Assembly (NCBI RefSeq): GCF_002741985.1 | Contig: NZ_APHW01000030.1 | Coordinates: 54,335 to 118,334 of the forward strand | Reading direction: 5' to 3' | DNA from: Vibrio rotiferianus CAIM 577 = LMG 21460 | GTDB lineage: Bacteria; Pseudomonadota; Gammaproteobacteria; Enterobacterales; Vibrionaceae | Length of the DNA: 64,000 nt | Part shown: positions 41,052-50,400 of the stretch, piece by piece | Layout: each line of letters opens with the position of its first letter | Position numbering within the stretch: position 1 is the first letter of the stretch | Translations under genes and position numbers: made by a program | Notes under the pieces: model-generated | What the model saw: the letters and a program-made list of their open reading frames with translations, nothing else | Databases searched by the model: none | What the model was told of the DNA's origin: nothing

Positions 41052-41687
41052 ATGGATTCGACCTACACCATAATCATCGCAGATGATCACCCCCTATTCC
41101 GAAATGCCTTGTTCCAATCGGTACACATGGCAGTGAGTGGGGCCAACCTTCTTGAAGCGGATACGCTAGATGCTCTACTTGCGTTGCTGGAAAAAGAAGA
41201 AGACCCAGATTTGGTGTTATTGGACCTAAAGATGCCAGGCGCGAATGGCATGTCGGGGTTGATTCACCTTCGAGCCGAGTACCCAGATATTCCGGTGGTG
41301 GTCGTTTCTGCCAGTGAAGAGCCAAGCGTGGTCACGCAAGTGAAAAGCCATGGTGCATTCGGCTTTATTCCAAAATCCAGCGACATGCGTGAGCTGGTCA
41401 ACGCCCTCAACCAGGTTCTCAATGGTGACCCATACTTCCCAGAAGGCTTGATCACCAATAACGCAGCATGTAATGACTTGGCAGAAAAAATTGCCGCCCT
41501 GACGCCTCAACAATATAAGGTGCTAGGCATGCTTTCTGATGGCTTACTCAACAAACAAATCGCTTACGAGCTCAATGTCTCAGAGGCCACCATCAAAGCC
41601 CATATGACCGCAATTTTCCGCAAGCTGGGCGTGAAGAACCGCACTCAAGCCGTCATCCTACTGCAGCAAATGGAACCCGAGCAGTAA
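41052..41687 (+). CDS. NarL/LuxR-family response regulator, CrbR-like
   Basis: 211 residues from the ATG at 41052 (an in-frame GTG at 41040 would add four). Receiver domain 1-120 with acidic pocket DD (11-12), phosphoacceptor Asp58 (LVLLDLKMPG) and switch Lys in FIPKSS. C-terminal LuxR HTH (LTPQQYKVLGMLSDGLLNKQIAYELNVSEATIKAH). There is no kinase gene beside it. The orphan SSF-kinase at 47446-50877 is the most likely partner: in V. cholerae a CrbS kinase of that architecture and the regulator CrbR switch on acs. The assignment rests on this neighbourhood and family. Confidence 0.8.
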   Translation: MDSTYTIIIADDHPLFRNALFQSVHMAVSGANLLEADTLDALLALLEKEEDPDLVLLDLKMPGANGMSGLIHLRAEYPDIPVVVVSASEEPSVVTQVKSHGAFGFIPKSSDMRELVNALNQVLNGDPYFPEGLITNNAACNDLAEKIAALTPQQYKVLGMLSDGLLNKQIAYELNVSEATIKAHMTAIFRKLGVKNRTQAVILLQQMEPEQ

Positions 41688-41815
41688 TGTGTTAGTAAAT
41701 ATATCTAATTCACATTTATATGACGCAAAAAGAACAACAGACGTTAAAATAAACAGGCTGCACTATGTAGCCTTTTCATCCCTCTGTTAAACCGCTAACT
41801 CTGGGAGGTCATACT

Positions 41816-42442
41816 TTGCTAAGTATTCTCGTCACTCAATTCGTTGTACTCTGGGCCGTCATTGACCCGATTGGTTCAGTCCCCGTTTATCTATCACAAA
41901 CTCAACACCTCACGGCAAAACAGCGTCGTCTCGTCGCGTTAAAAGCCATCGCCATTTCGATGGGTGTGTTGCTGTTTTTTCTTATTGCCGGTCAGTTATT
42001 ACTGGAAGCGATGCAAATCCCATTACCTGCCTTCCAAGCCGCTGGTGGTTTAGTGCTATTGCTGTTTGCACTATCGATGATCTTTGGTGAGAGCAAGCCA
42101 GAACAAGAACAAAAACTGGGTGAAGAAGTCAGCCACTCCGATCTTGCTGACTTAGCCGTTTACCCTCTCGCTATTCCCTCAATTGCATCACCAGGTGCCA
42201 TGATGGCTATCGTGATGCTCACCGACAACAACCGTTACTCTTTTGTTGATCAGGCGATGACTGCTGGTGTCATGATGGCGGTGTTGCTGGTTACCCTCTT
42301 CTTGTTACTGGGTGCAAACACGATTCAAAAAGTGATTGGTAACGTAGGCGCAGCCATCATCAGCCGCGTAATGGGGCTTATCCTTGCTGCTGTTGCACTG
42401 AATAATTTGCTACTTGGTATAAAAGATTTCTATGTTAATTGA
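41816..42442 (+). CDS. MarC-family inner-membrane protein
   Basis: 208 residues, six hydrophobic helices, with the family start LVTQFVVLWAVIDPIGSVP and the mid-protein LAIPSIASPGAMM. TTG start codon, supported by GGGAGGT seven nt upstream and by the fit of the N-terminus. MarC proteins were named for the mar locus but are not shown to export drugs; the function is open. Confidence 0.87.
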   Translation: MLSILVTQFVVLWAVIDPIGSVPVYLSQTQHLTAKQRRLVALKAIAISMGVLLFFLIAGQLLLEAMQIPLPAFQAAGGLVLLLFALSMIFGESKPEQEQKLGEEVSHSDLADLAVYPLAIPSIASPGAMMAIVMLTDNNRYSFVDQAMTAGVMMAVLLVTLFLLLGANTIQKVIGNVGAAIISRVMGLILAAVALNNLLLGIKDFYVN

Positions 42443-42642
42443 TAAAACTCTTAGACCTTTGGCTAATTTAACATCAAATTAACATCACACTTTTATTCCT
42501 GCTTCTTCTCAAACGCCCTAAAAACGGGCGTTTTTGCTTTTTGGCGTCCCGACTAAAGTTGAAAAGAGTTCTTGCTAACACCTTGCTAATGTACATGTTG
42601 AAACATTTTTTTAACAACAATACCAATCGTAAGGAGACGGCA

Positions 42643-42906
42643 ATGGCATTTGAAAGCGAAGAAAGAGCCAAAGCCTACTGGGACAAGAACGTGAAACTCA
42701 TGATTACCCTAATGGTCATCTGGTTCGTAGTGTCTTTCGGCTGCGGCATTTTATTTGTCGACGTACTTAATCAATTTCAATTAGGTGGATACAAACTAGG
42801 ATTCTGGTTTGCTCAACAAGGCTCCATCTATGCCTTCCTAGGTATTATTTTCTACTACGCGTGGAAAATGCGCCAAATCGACCGTGAATTCGGCGTAGAT
42901 GAGTAA
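42643..42906 (+). CDS. Small subunit of a two-part sodium:solute symporter (DUF4212)
   Basis: 87 residues, two hydrophobic helices (about 17-40 and 55-75). Conserved AYWDKNVKLM and FWFAQQGSIYAFLGIIFYYAW regions identify the small partner that always precedes VC_2705-type SSF permeases. Start at 42643 after AAGGAGACGG. Twelve nt before the large subunit, so the two are co-translated. Confidence 0.88.
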   Translation: MAFESEERAKAYWDKNVKLMITLMVIWFVVSFGCGILFVDVLNQFQLGGYKLGFWFAQQGSIYAFLGIIFYYAWKMRQIDREFGVDE

Positions 42907-42918
42907 GGAGTAACTCAG

Positions 42919-44646
42919 ATGGATTTGAAAACTATTACCTATCTAGTGGTTGGCGCAACGTTCGTCCTCTACATCGGTATTGCGATTTGGGCGCGTGCGG
43001 GCTCAACCAAAGAATTCTATGTAGCAGGCGGCGGTGTCAACCCGATCGCTAACGGCATGGCAACCGCAGCAGACTGGATGTCAGCGGCATCGTTCATCTC
43101 AATGGCAGGCTTGATTGCCTTCATGGGTTACGGCGGCTCTGTATTCCTGATGGGCTGGACAGGCGGTTACGTACTGCTTGCACTTCTGCTTGCTCCTTAC
43201 CTACGTAAGTTCGGTAAGTTTACCGTGCCGGAGTTCGTGGGCGAGCGCTTCTACTCTAATGCAGCGCGTATCGTAGCGGTTGTGTGTCTTATCATCGCAT
43301 CGGTGACTTACGTTATCGGTCAGATGAAAGGCGTGGGCGTGGCGTTTGGTCGCTTCCTAGAAGTGGATTACTCAACGGGTCTACTGATCGGTATGTGTAT
43401 CGTATTCATGTACGCGGTTATGGGCGGCATGAAAGGCATTACCTACACGCAGATTGCTCAATATTGCGTACTCATTTTAGCTTACACTATTCCTGCAATC
43501 TTTATCTCTCTGCAACTAACAGGTCACCCACTACCACAGATCGGTCTGGGTAGTACCATCCAAGGCACCGATGTCTATCTGCTCGATAGGCTCGACCAAG
43601 TGGTCACCGAGCTCGGCTTTAGTGAATACACCACCCAAGTTCGTGGCGACACACTAAACATGTTCGTGTACACCATGTCACTGATGATCGGTACTGCGGG
43701 TCTACCACATGTAATCATTCGCTTCTTTACCGTGCCTAAGGTTCGTGATGCTCGTACATCAGCAGGTTGGGCGCTAGTTTTCATCGCTATCCTTTACACA
43801 ACAGCACCTGCAGTATCAGCAATGGCGCGTCTAAACCTAATGGATACCGTTAACCCAGCTCCTGGTCAGCACCTTGCTTATGATGAGCGCCCTGACTGGT
43901 TCAAGAACTGGGAGAAAACAGGTCTACTAGGCTTTGATGACAAGAATGGCGACGGTCTGATTGAGTACACGTCGAACCCAGCAACCAACGAGCTGAAAGT
44001 TGACCGAGACATCATGGTATTGGCAAACCCAGAGATTGCTAAGCTACCTAACTGGGTTATCGCACTTGTCGCAGCAGGTGGTCTGGCGGCAGCACTATCG
44101 ACGGCTGCGGGTCTACTACTGGCTATCTCGTCCGCGATATCCCATGACTTAATCAAAGGTGTGATAAATCCGAACATATCCGAGAAGAAAGAGCTGCTCG
44201 CGAGTCGAATCTCCATGGCGGTCGCCATCGCAGTCGCCGGTTACTTAGGCTTGAATCCACCAGGGTTTGCCGCCGGTACGGTAGCCCTCGCCTTCGGTCT
44301 GGCAGCATCTTCCATCTTCCCTGCGTTGATGATGGGTATCTTCAGTAAGAGCATCAACAAAGAAGGCGCAATCGCAGGTATGATTGCTGGTATCAGTATC
44401 ACGCTATTCTACGTGTTCCAACACAAAGGCATCCTATTTGTGTCTGATTGGACTTACCTACAAAGCTGGGGTCAGAACTGGTTCCTAGGCATCGAGCCAA
44501 ACGCATTTGGTGCAATTGGTGCGGTATTTAACTTTGTTGTGGCATTCGGTGTATCAAGAGTAACAGCAGAAACACCACAAGAAGTAAAAGACCTTGTCGA
44601 GCACGTACGTGTACCAGCAGGCGCTGGCGGTGCGGTAGACCACTAA
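42919..44646 (+). CDS. Sodium:solute symporter, VC_2705/ActP-like subfamily
   Basis: 575 residues, about 13 hydrophobic helices. SSF core: FYVAGGGVNPIANGMATAADWMSAASFI, GQMKGVGVAFGR, and the late GLAAALSTAAGLLLAISSAISHDL. A soluble insert around residues 320-370 (DDKNGDGLIEY) resembles an EF-hand-like acidic loop. Related carriers move acetate or other short carboxylates with Na+. Location between crbR-like and crbS-like genes and near acs supports acetate, but this is inference. Confidence 0.9.
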   Translation: MDLKTITYLVVGATFVLYIGIAIWARAGSTKEFYVAGGGVNPIANGMATAADWMSAASFISMAGLIAFMGYGGSVFLMGWTGGYVLLALLLAPYLRKFGKFTVPEFVGERFYSNAARIVAVVCLIIASVTYVIGQMKGVGVAFGRFLEVDYSTGLLIGMCIVFMYAVMGGMKGITYTQIAQYCVLILAYTIPAIFISLQLTGHPLPQIGLGSTIQGTDVYLLDRLDQVVTELGFSEYTTQVRGDTLNMFVYTMSLMIGTAGLPHVIIRFFTVPKVRDARTSAGWALVFIAILYTTAPAVSAMARLNLMDTVNPAPGQHLAYDERPDWFKNWEKTGLLGFDDKNGDGLIEYTSNPATNELKVDRDIMVLANPEIAKLPNWVIALVAAGGLAAALSTAAGLLLAISSAISHDLIKGVINPNISEKKELLASRISMAVAIAVAGYLGLNPPGFAAGTVALAFGLAASSIFPALMMGIFSKSINKEGAIAGMIAGISITLFYVFQHKGILFVSDWTYLQSWGQNWFLGIEPNAFGAIGAVFNFVVAFGVSRVTAETPQEVKDLVEHVRVPAGAGGAVDH

Positions 44647-44663
44647 AATATAACCCAAACCAC

Positions 44664-44687
44664 AAAAGCCCCACTTGGGGCTTTTTT
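44664..44687 (+). terminator. Terminator after the SSF permease
   Basis: AAAAGCCCC-ACTT-GGGGCTTTT plus T-run. Confidence 0.88.
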
Positions 44688-44741
44688 ATTCACTTAACTT
44701 ATTCTAATAATTAGAGATTCCCTGAACCGTAGCAAGGAAGC

Positions 44742-44903
44742 ATACCAATGCCATTGATTATATGTTCAGGGGTTACGCTGAAAAAATCGCTTAGAACAAG
44801 GCAAAGATTGCAGCAAGCTAGTTGCTCTAACTTCAAAATCTTTAACGAAGTTATTAGCGATTTTAGCCAGTAAAAATGAACAGATAATTGATGGGATTAG
44901 TAT
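44742..44903. repeat. 162-nt palindromic MITE/ERIC-like intergenic element
   Basis: The ends are inverted copies: ATACCAAT..ATGTTCA at the left and TGAACAGA..ATTAGTAT at the right, about 22 of 27 nt matching. Inside, CTGAAAAAATCGCT pairs with AGCGATTTTAGCCAG, and AACAAGGCAAAGATT with AAAATCTTTAACGAAG. The whole unit can fold into one long interrupted hairpin. It has no coding capacity. From memory, similar sequences are scattered in Vibrio intergenic regions. It ends 3 nt before the ATG of the next gene. Confidence 0.75.
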
Positions 44904-44906
44904 TTT

Positions 44907-45392
44907 ATGTTCAAAAACAAGCACTTTATTATCGCTCTGTTGATAGCCCCAATTCTGTCTTTGATCGCTTATTTCGGTACTGACATGGCTCTGAGTGAAA
45001 AGCCTCATGCAGCTAAAGAAGGGGAAAGCTACAAGCTGATCAGCAAGTCGAATTGCCGTTATACCAGTGGCTTGTGTGATATGGAGAACGGCGACTTTAA
45101 AGTGAAGTTTCGCTCAGAAAAGCTGACTCAAGATAGCTTAGAGTTGTCTTTGCATGCGGCTTATCCACTAGAAGGGGTGAAGCTGTCAGTGGTGGATAGC
45201 CAAGAGCAAAACGCACAGCCAATCGACATGACACAAACCGATCAAGCAGGGCAGAACTGGAGTATCACTTTGCCTAAGCCTGCATCAGCAGACAGCTGGT
45301 TACGTGTTGCGATTCAATCTGAAGGCACACTCTACTACGGTGAAACGCAAACAGCATTTGTGAAATACGAGACTTTGTTTACGGACAAATAA
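44907..45392 (+). CDS. Membrane-anchored periplasmic protein of unknown function
   Basis: 161 residues. Short positive N-terminus and one hydrophobic helix (about 7-23), then a soluble domain with predicted beta strands (FKVKFRSEKL, LELSLHAAYPLEGVKLSVVD, WLRVAIQSEG) and two Cys at about 50 and 57. The topology suggests an immunoglobulin-like periplasmic domain on a membrane anchor. No named family recognised. The start lies 3 nt from the palindromic element and has no strong ribosome site (GGGA ten nt upstream only). Confidence 0.75.
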   Translation: MFKNKHFIIALLIAPILSLIAYFGTDMALSEKPHAAKEGESYKLISKSNCRYTSGLCDMENGDFKVKFRSEKLTQDSLELSLHAAYPLEGVKLSVVDSQEQNAQPIDMTQTDQAGQNWSITLPKPASADSWLRVAIQSEGTLYYGETQTAFVKYETLFTDK

Positions 45393-45488
45393 CTTACCTG
45401 CTCCATAAGGCTTGAAGACGCATTTGAGCCGACCTTATCTCGCGAAAGAATACCGAGCTTAATTGTAGGGATTGAGCTCACCCACTTC

Positions 45489-45522
45489 AGCCGATACTGA
45501 GTCCGAGTATCGGCTTTTTTTG
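45489..45522 (+). terminator. Terminator
   Basis: AGCCGATACT-7 nt-AGTATCGGCT-T7; 10-bp perfect stem about 97 nt after the 44907 gene's stop. Confidence 0.88.
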
Positions 45523-45570
45523 TTGTGTTATTTCCTCAAAAAAGCTGTGGTTGCTAATCGACAATTAATT

Positions 45571-45589
45571 GATAATAATTATCATTATC
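45571..45589 (+). promoter_or_regulatory. Fur box of the fumC operon
   Basis: GATAATAATTATCATTATC matches 17 of 19 Fur-consensus positions. It lies 18 nt before the first gene of the unit. Confidence 0.82.
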
Positions 45590-45607
45590 TTAACTGTCGA
45601 GGTAACT

Positions 45608-45988
45608 ATGGACAGCAGCCAAGCCATCTACAACGCCTTTTTTAAAGCGCAAGACCGATTCCTTCATGTGTATGCGCCAAGCGGCTTCGAACCTGATGTG
45701 ATTCATGATTACATCCATTGGGGCATGGTGCTGTCGTCCATCTACGATCACGATGCTGAGCACGAGAACCTGTTGCTGTGCGAACTGTATTTGCGTCAGG
45801 TTTACTTCCATCTACTTGATGCCATTCAAGACCCTGCTCGTAGCCGCATCTTCCGCCGAGTTTGCCTCGATTCCATTCACACTCCGCTACTTTGTCTCAA
45901 ACGTTACTACTACCAATTTGAGGATGGCGATGTGAAATTTCTCTCATTACAACAACAATTACGTCTGATACAGACGCCACTCGATTAA
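45608..45988 (+). CDS. Small Fur-regulated protein upstream of fumC (FagA-like position)
   Basis: 126 residues, cytoplasmic, mostly helical, rich in aromatic residues and His, no signal peptide. ATG 45608 follows GAGGTAACT. The gene lies between a Fur box and fumC (17 nt gap). In Pseudomonas aeruginosa the iron-repressed operon fagA-fumC-orfX-sodA has a similarly sized first gene. I infer a FagA analogue from position and size; I have not shown sequence homology. Function unknown. Confidence 0.75.
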   Translation: MDSSQAIYNAFFKAQDRFLHVYAPSGFEPDVIHDYIHWGMVLSSIYDHDAEHENLLLCELYLRQVYFHLLDAIQDPARSRIFRRVCLDSIHTPLLCLKRYYYQFEDGDVKFLSLQQQLRLIQTPLD

Positions 45989-46004
45989 ACAAAAGGAACC
46001 TACC

Positions 46005-47390
46005 ATGACCACGGAATTCCGTATCGAAGCAGACAGCATGGGCGAAGTCAAAGTCCCAGCCAACGCTTTGTATCAAGCCCAAACTCAACGCGCTGTCGAT
46101 AACTTTGCTTTTAGCAAGCACACTATGCCGACTGGCTTTATCCAAGCACTCGCGCACATCAAACAAACCGCTGCGCTCACCAATGCTCAACTTGGCTTGC
46201 TAGAAGGTGATATTGCCAATGCCATCGCCGATGCTGCGCAAGCAATCATTGATGGTAAACACCTAGACCAATTCCCTATCGATGTATTCCAAACCGGCTC
46301 GGGCACCAGCTCAAACATGAATGCCAACGAAGTGATTGCAACATTGGCGTCTGAACACCTAGGTGGAACGGTCAATCCAAATGATCACGTCAACATGGGT
46401 CAAAGCAGTAACGACGTAGTGCCTACTGCGATTCAAGTCAGCTCTGCGATTGCGATTGAAAAGCAACTTCTGCCAGCACTGTCTCACTTAGGTGAAACTC
46501 TAGAAACCAAGCAACAAGCACTGAAAGATGTGGTGAAAACAGGTCGTACGCACCTCATGGATGCGATGCCAATTACCTTCGCCCAAGAGCTTGGTGGCTG
46601 GCAGTTCCAAATCGAACACGCCAAACAAGCCATCGAACAAACACTGCCAGCAGTGAAAGCGTTAGCCCAAGGCGGAACAGCGGTGGGGACAGGGATCAAC
46701 GCCGATCCACGCTTCGCCGATCTCTTTGCTGATAACTTAGCGCAATCAACGCGCATCGAATTTTCTTCCAGCAAAAACTTCTTTTTCAATCTCAGTAGTC
46801 AGGATGCGATCGTTGCCCTATCTGGACAGCTCAAAACAGCAGCAGTTGCGATCATGAAGATCGCAAACGATCTTCGCTGGATGAACTCAGGTCCACTAGC
46901 AGGCTTGGGAGAAATCGAACTGCAAGGTTTGCAACCGGGCTCTTCTATCATGCCAGGCAAAGTGAACCCAGTGATTCCAGAAGCAGCGGCCATGGCGTCT
47001 GCCCAAGTGATTGGTAACGACGCGACCATTACCGTTGCCGGTCAATCGGGTAACTTCCAACTTAACGTGATGCTGCCAGTGATAGCTCACAATGTACTAG
47101 AAAGCATTGAACTGCTGTCGAACAGCACCGTAGCTTTGGCAGACAAAGCCATCGCGACGTTTGAAGTGCGCCAAGACAACCTTGATGTTGCATTGGCGAA
47201 GAACCCGATTCTGGTCACCGCACTTAACCCTGTGATTGGCTACCTAAAAGCAGCCGAAGTGGCGAAGAAAGCCTACAAACAAGGTCGCGCGATCATTGAT
47301 GTCGCAGAAGAAGAAACGGACTTGGATCGTGCAACATTAGAAAGACTGCTCGAACCAGCCAAACTGACTCAAGGCGGGGTGGCAGAATAA
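46005..47390 (+). CDS. fumC: Class II fumarate hydratase
   Basis: 461 residues, oxygen-stable and iron-free fumarase of the TCA cycle. Signature [17 protein letters not shown] at about 314-330, SNMNANEVIATLAS, and HVNMGQSSNDVVPTA. Made when iron is short or oxidants damage the [4Fe-4S] class I enzyme, which fits the Fur box upstream. Second gene after the FagA-like protein. Confidence 0.97.
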   Translation: MTTEFRIEADSMGEVKVPANALYQAQTQRAVDNFAFSKHTMPTGFIQALAHIKQTAALTNAQLGLLEGDIANAIADAAQAIIDGKHLDQFPIDVFQTGSGTSSNMNANEVIATLASEHLGGTVNPNDHVNMGQSSNDVVPTAIQVSSAIAIEKQLLPALSHLGETLETKQQALKDVVKTGRTHLMDAMPITFAQELGGWQFQIEHAKQAIEQTLPAVKALAQGGTAVGTGINADPRFADLFADNLAQSTRIEFSSSKNFFFNLSSQDAIVALSGQLKTAAVAIMKIANDLRWMNSGPLAGLGEIELQGLQPGSSIMPGKVNPVIPEAAAMASAQVIGNDATITVAGQSGNFQLNVMLPVIAHNVLESIELLSNSTVALADKAIATFEVRQDNLDVALAKNPILVTALNPVIGYLKAAEVAKKAYKQGRAIIDVAEEETDLDRATLERLLEPAKLTQGGVAE

Positions 47391-47417
47391 GCCACTGGCC
47401 GATCACCCCTTTAAAGC

Positions 47418-47446
47418 AAAAGACCTCCAAGCGGAGGTCTTTTTCC
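47418..47446. terminator. Bidirectional terminator fumC / crbS
   Basis: AAAAGACCTCC-AAGC-GGAGGTCTTTTT between convergent genes. Confidence 0.9.
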
Positions 47447-50400
47447 TAGGCGACTCGGTTAAGTACCGAGCGCAGTTTCAAAGGCTTAACTGGTTTGGCA
47501 ATAAAACTGAACCCGTTGGCTTTAATTCCTTCCATCATGTCATCGGTTCGGTCGGCACTGATGATCACCCCTTCAAAGCGGTCACCAAGACGCAAACGAC
47601 ATTGCTGCAACACTTCCAACCCCGTTCGTCCATTATCTAAACGGTAATCGGAGAAAATCACATCAGGCAGCCAGTCGTCCTCCAATGTTTTAAGACTCTC
47701 GACAATATCAGTCGCAATACGAATATCGCAGCCCCAGCGTGAGAGTAAGTTTTCCATCCCGACCAGAATATCTGGCTCGTTATCAACACATAGAACACGG
47801 ATATGGCTCAAGTCAGATTGTGCACTCTTCACCGCTTTGACCGCCGGAATATGTACCTTCTCTGCTTTATCTAAGGTAATAGAGAACACACTGCCTTGAC
47901 CAAACCAAGAACGCATCGAGATTTCATGCCCCAGCACTTGAGCAATACCTTTCGAGATGGCTAAGCCTAGCCCCAAACCTTGGTCAGAACGGACTTGAGT
48001 ACCACGATTAAACTCTTCGAAGATCTCTTGTTGCTTCTCTTCTTCGATACCCATTCCGTTATCCCACACATCAATACGCACTCGCCCTTGTACGCGACGC
48101 ACCCCAAGCGCCACTTTGCCATTCGGGCTATAACGGAACGCATTGGTAAGAAAGTTCTGCACAACACGGCGCAGCAATTTCGGGTCGGATTTCACCATCA
48201 AAGACGATGGGATCATGGTGAACTCAATACCTTGTTGTTTCGCCAGCGCACTGAATTCCGCATTCAAGTTTGCCAATACATCATTAACCGCAAAGCCATG
48301 CACATTGACGTCCAGCTTGCCCGATTCCAAACGCGAAATATCCAGCAAATCACCAATCAAATCTTCTGCTGCGCCTAATGCACTCTCAATGTGGGTCGAC
48401 AGCTTTTGGGTTTCACTGTCTTTGGCAACTTCCGACAACGAAGAAGCAAACAGACGAGCGGCATTCAGCGGCTGCATCAAGTCATGGCTCACCGCCGCTA
48501 AGAAGCGCGACTTAGACTGTGACTCATGCTCAGAACGCTGCGTCGCAGCCACCAGCTGTTTATTCAATTGTTCCAACTCGCGAGTACGAGCACGAACACG
48601 TTCTTCTAGTGTCTCATTGGCATCTTTCAGAGCTTGCTCAGCGTCGCGGAACACGGTGATGTCGGTAAAACTCATTACGAAGCCACCACCGGGCATCGGG
48701 TTACCTTGTACTTCAATCACGCGGCCGTCAGGACGTACACGGGAAGAGGTATGTCGCGTGCCTTGTTCAAGGTGATAAACACGGCGACGAACGTGATCTT
48801 CGGGGTCACCCGGACCACACAACCCCTGCTCAGCATTATGACGAATGACTTCAGCAATCGGACGCCCGACCTGAATCAACCCCGGCGGGAAGACAAACAA
48901 CTCAAGGTAACGCTGGTTCCACGCCACCAACCTCAATTGCTTGTCGACAACCGCGATACCTTGTCCAATATGCTCAATCGCCCCTTGCAGTAAACCACGG
49001 CTGAAATCGTATAGTTCAGAGGCTTCATCAACAATAGTCGCCACCTCCTCAAGTTGCATGTTTCTGCCCTGCAACGCAGAAGTAAGTACTAACTTAGCAG
49101 AGGAGGCACCAAACACACCGGCAAGTACGCGCTCAGTATGTCGAATCAAGGTAGAGGGGGCTTGTTGGTTAGGAAGTAGCTCTTCTCGTTGCTGGCTCCA
49201 ATAGGTTTGGAAGGCAGATTTCACTCGCGTGCGTCCGACAAATCGAGAGGCTAGCATCTCTAGCTCACTAACCGTCACGCGGCTCTGATACAAGCTGATA
49301 TTTTCACTCTCAGGCAAAGGTGTGCCAACGAATGATGCTGATTGTAAGCGTTCACTTATGCTTGGCCGCGTGGCTAGTGATACGGCGACAAAACATGCGG
49401 TATTCGCCACCACGCTAAGGATCATGCCCCAATCAGAAACGGCAATGCCAAAGCCTGCCAATAAATCAGGCGGTGTGATAAGCCAAATTAGTAAGTTATT
49501 GGTTGCGTCGCCCGCTAGCATGTCGGTTTGGCTCATTAAAGTAATCAACCAAATGGTGAAACCCACCAGCAAACCAACATACACGCCCTTTTTGTTGCCC
49601 TGACGCCAGTACATGCCGCCAATCAAAGATGGAGCAAACTGGGTAATCGCTGCAAACGAGAGAAACCCTATTGCGGAGAGTGAGTGAATACTATCTAAAG
49701 CCTGATAAAATCCCCATGCGCCAATCAAAAGAAGCAGAATAAGCCCACGACGTATACGTAACAACAACGTAGAAAAGTGGTGATGATTGCGTTTTGATAA
49801 CTTCATCCGGCGCAGAATCAGCGGCATCACCAAATCGTTCGATACCATGATTGCTAAGGCAATGGTCGAGACGATAACCATACCACTTGCCGCCGAAGTA
49901 CCACCCAAGAATGCCAGCAACGCAATGTCATTTGCACCCACCGCCATCGGCACACTTATCACGTAGGTATCAGCAGGACTGCCACTCAACAGGCTTTGTC
50001 CTACCCACGCGATCGGCAAAACAAAGATGCCCATCAGAATCAGATACAGTGGGAATAGCCAACGGGCGACATGTAGGTCTTGCGCGCGTTCATTCTCAAC
50101 CACCATGGTATGAAACTGACGTGGCAAACAAACAATCGCCAACATGGTCAGAATGGTATGAATCAACAAAGTCGGAATATTTGGCGACTCATAGGTTTCA
50201 GTGGCGATATCAGCGAGATGGAAGCTCTCAGTATCCATCGCGAGCCAAACAATAAACACGCCCACCACCAAGAACGCCACCAGCTTGAGCACCGATTCAA
50301 ACGCAATCGCCATCATCATGCCGCGGTGGTGTTCGGTGTTATCGATATGGCGCGTACCAAACAGCATGGTGAAGATCGCCATCGCACCAACCACAACCCA

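Noticed and set aside
48143..48775. 210-codon plus-strand frame inside crbS
   Set aside because: Antisense shadow of the kinase; no ribosome site or family.
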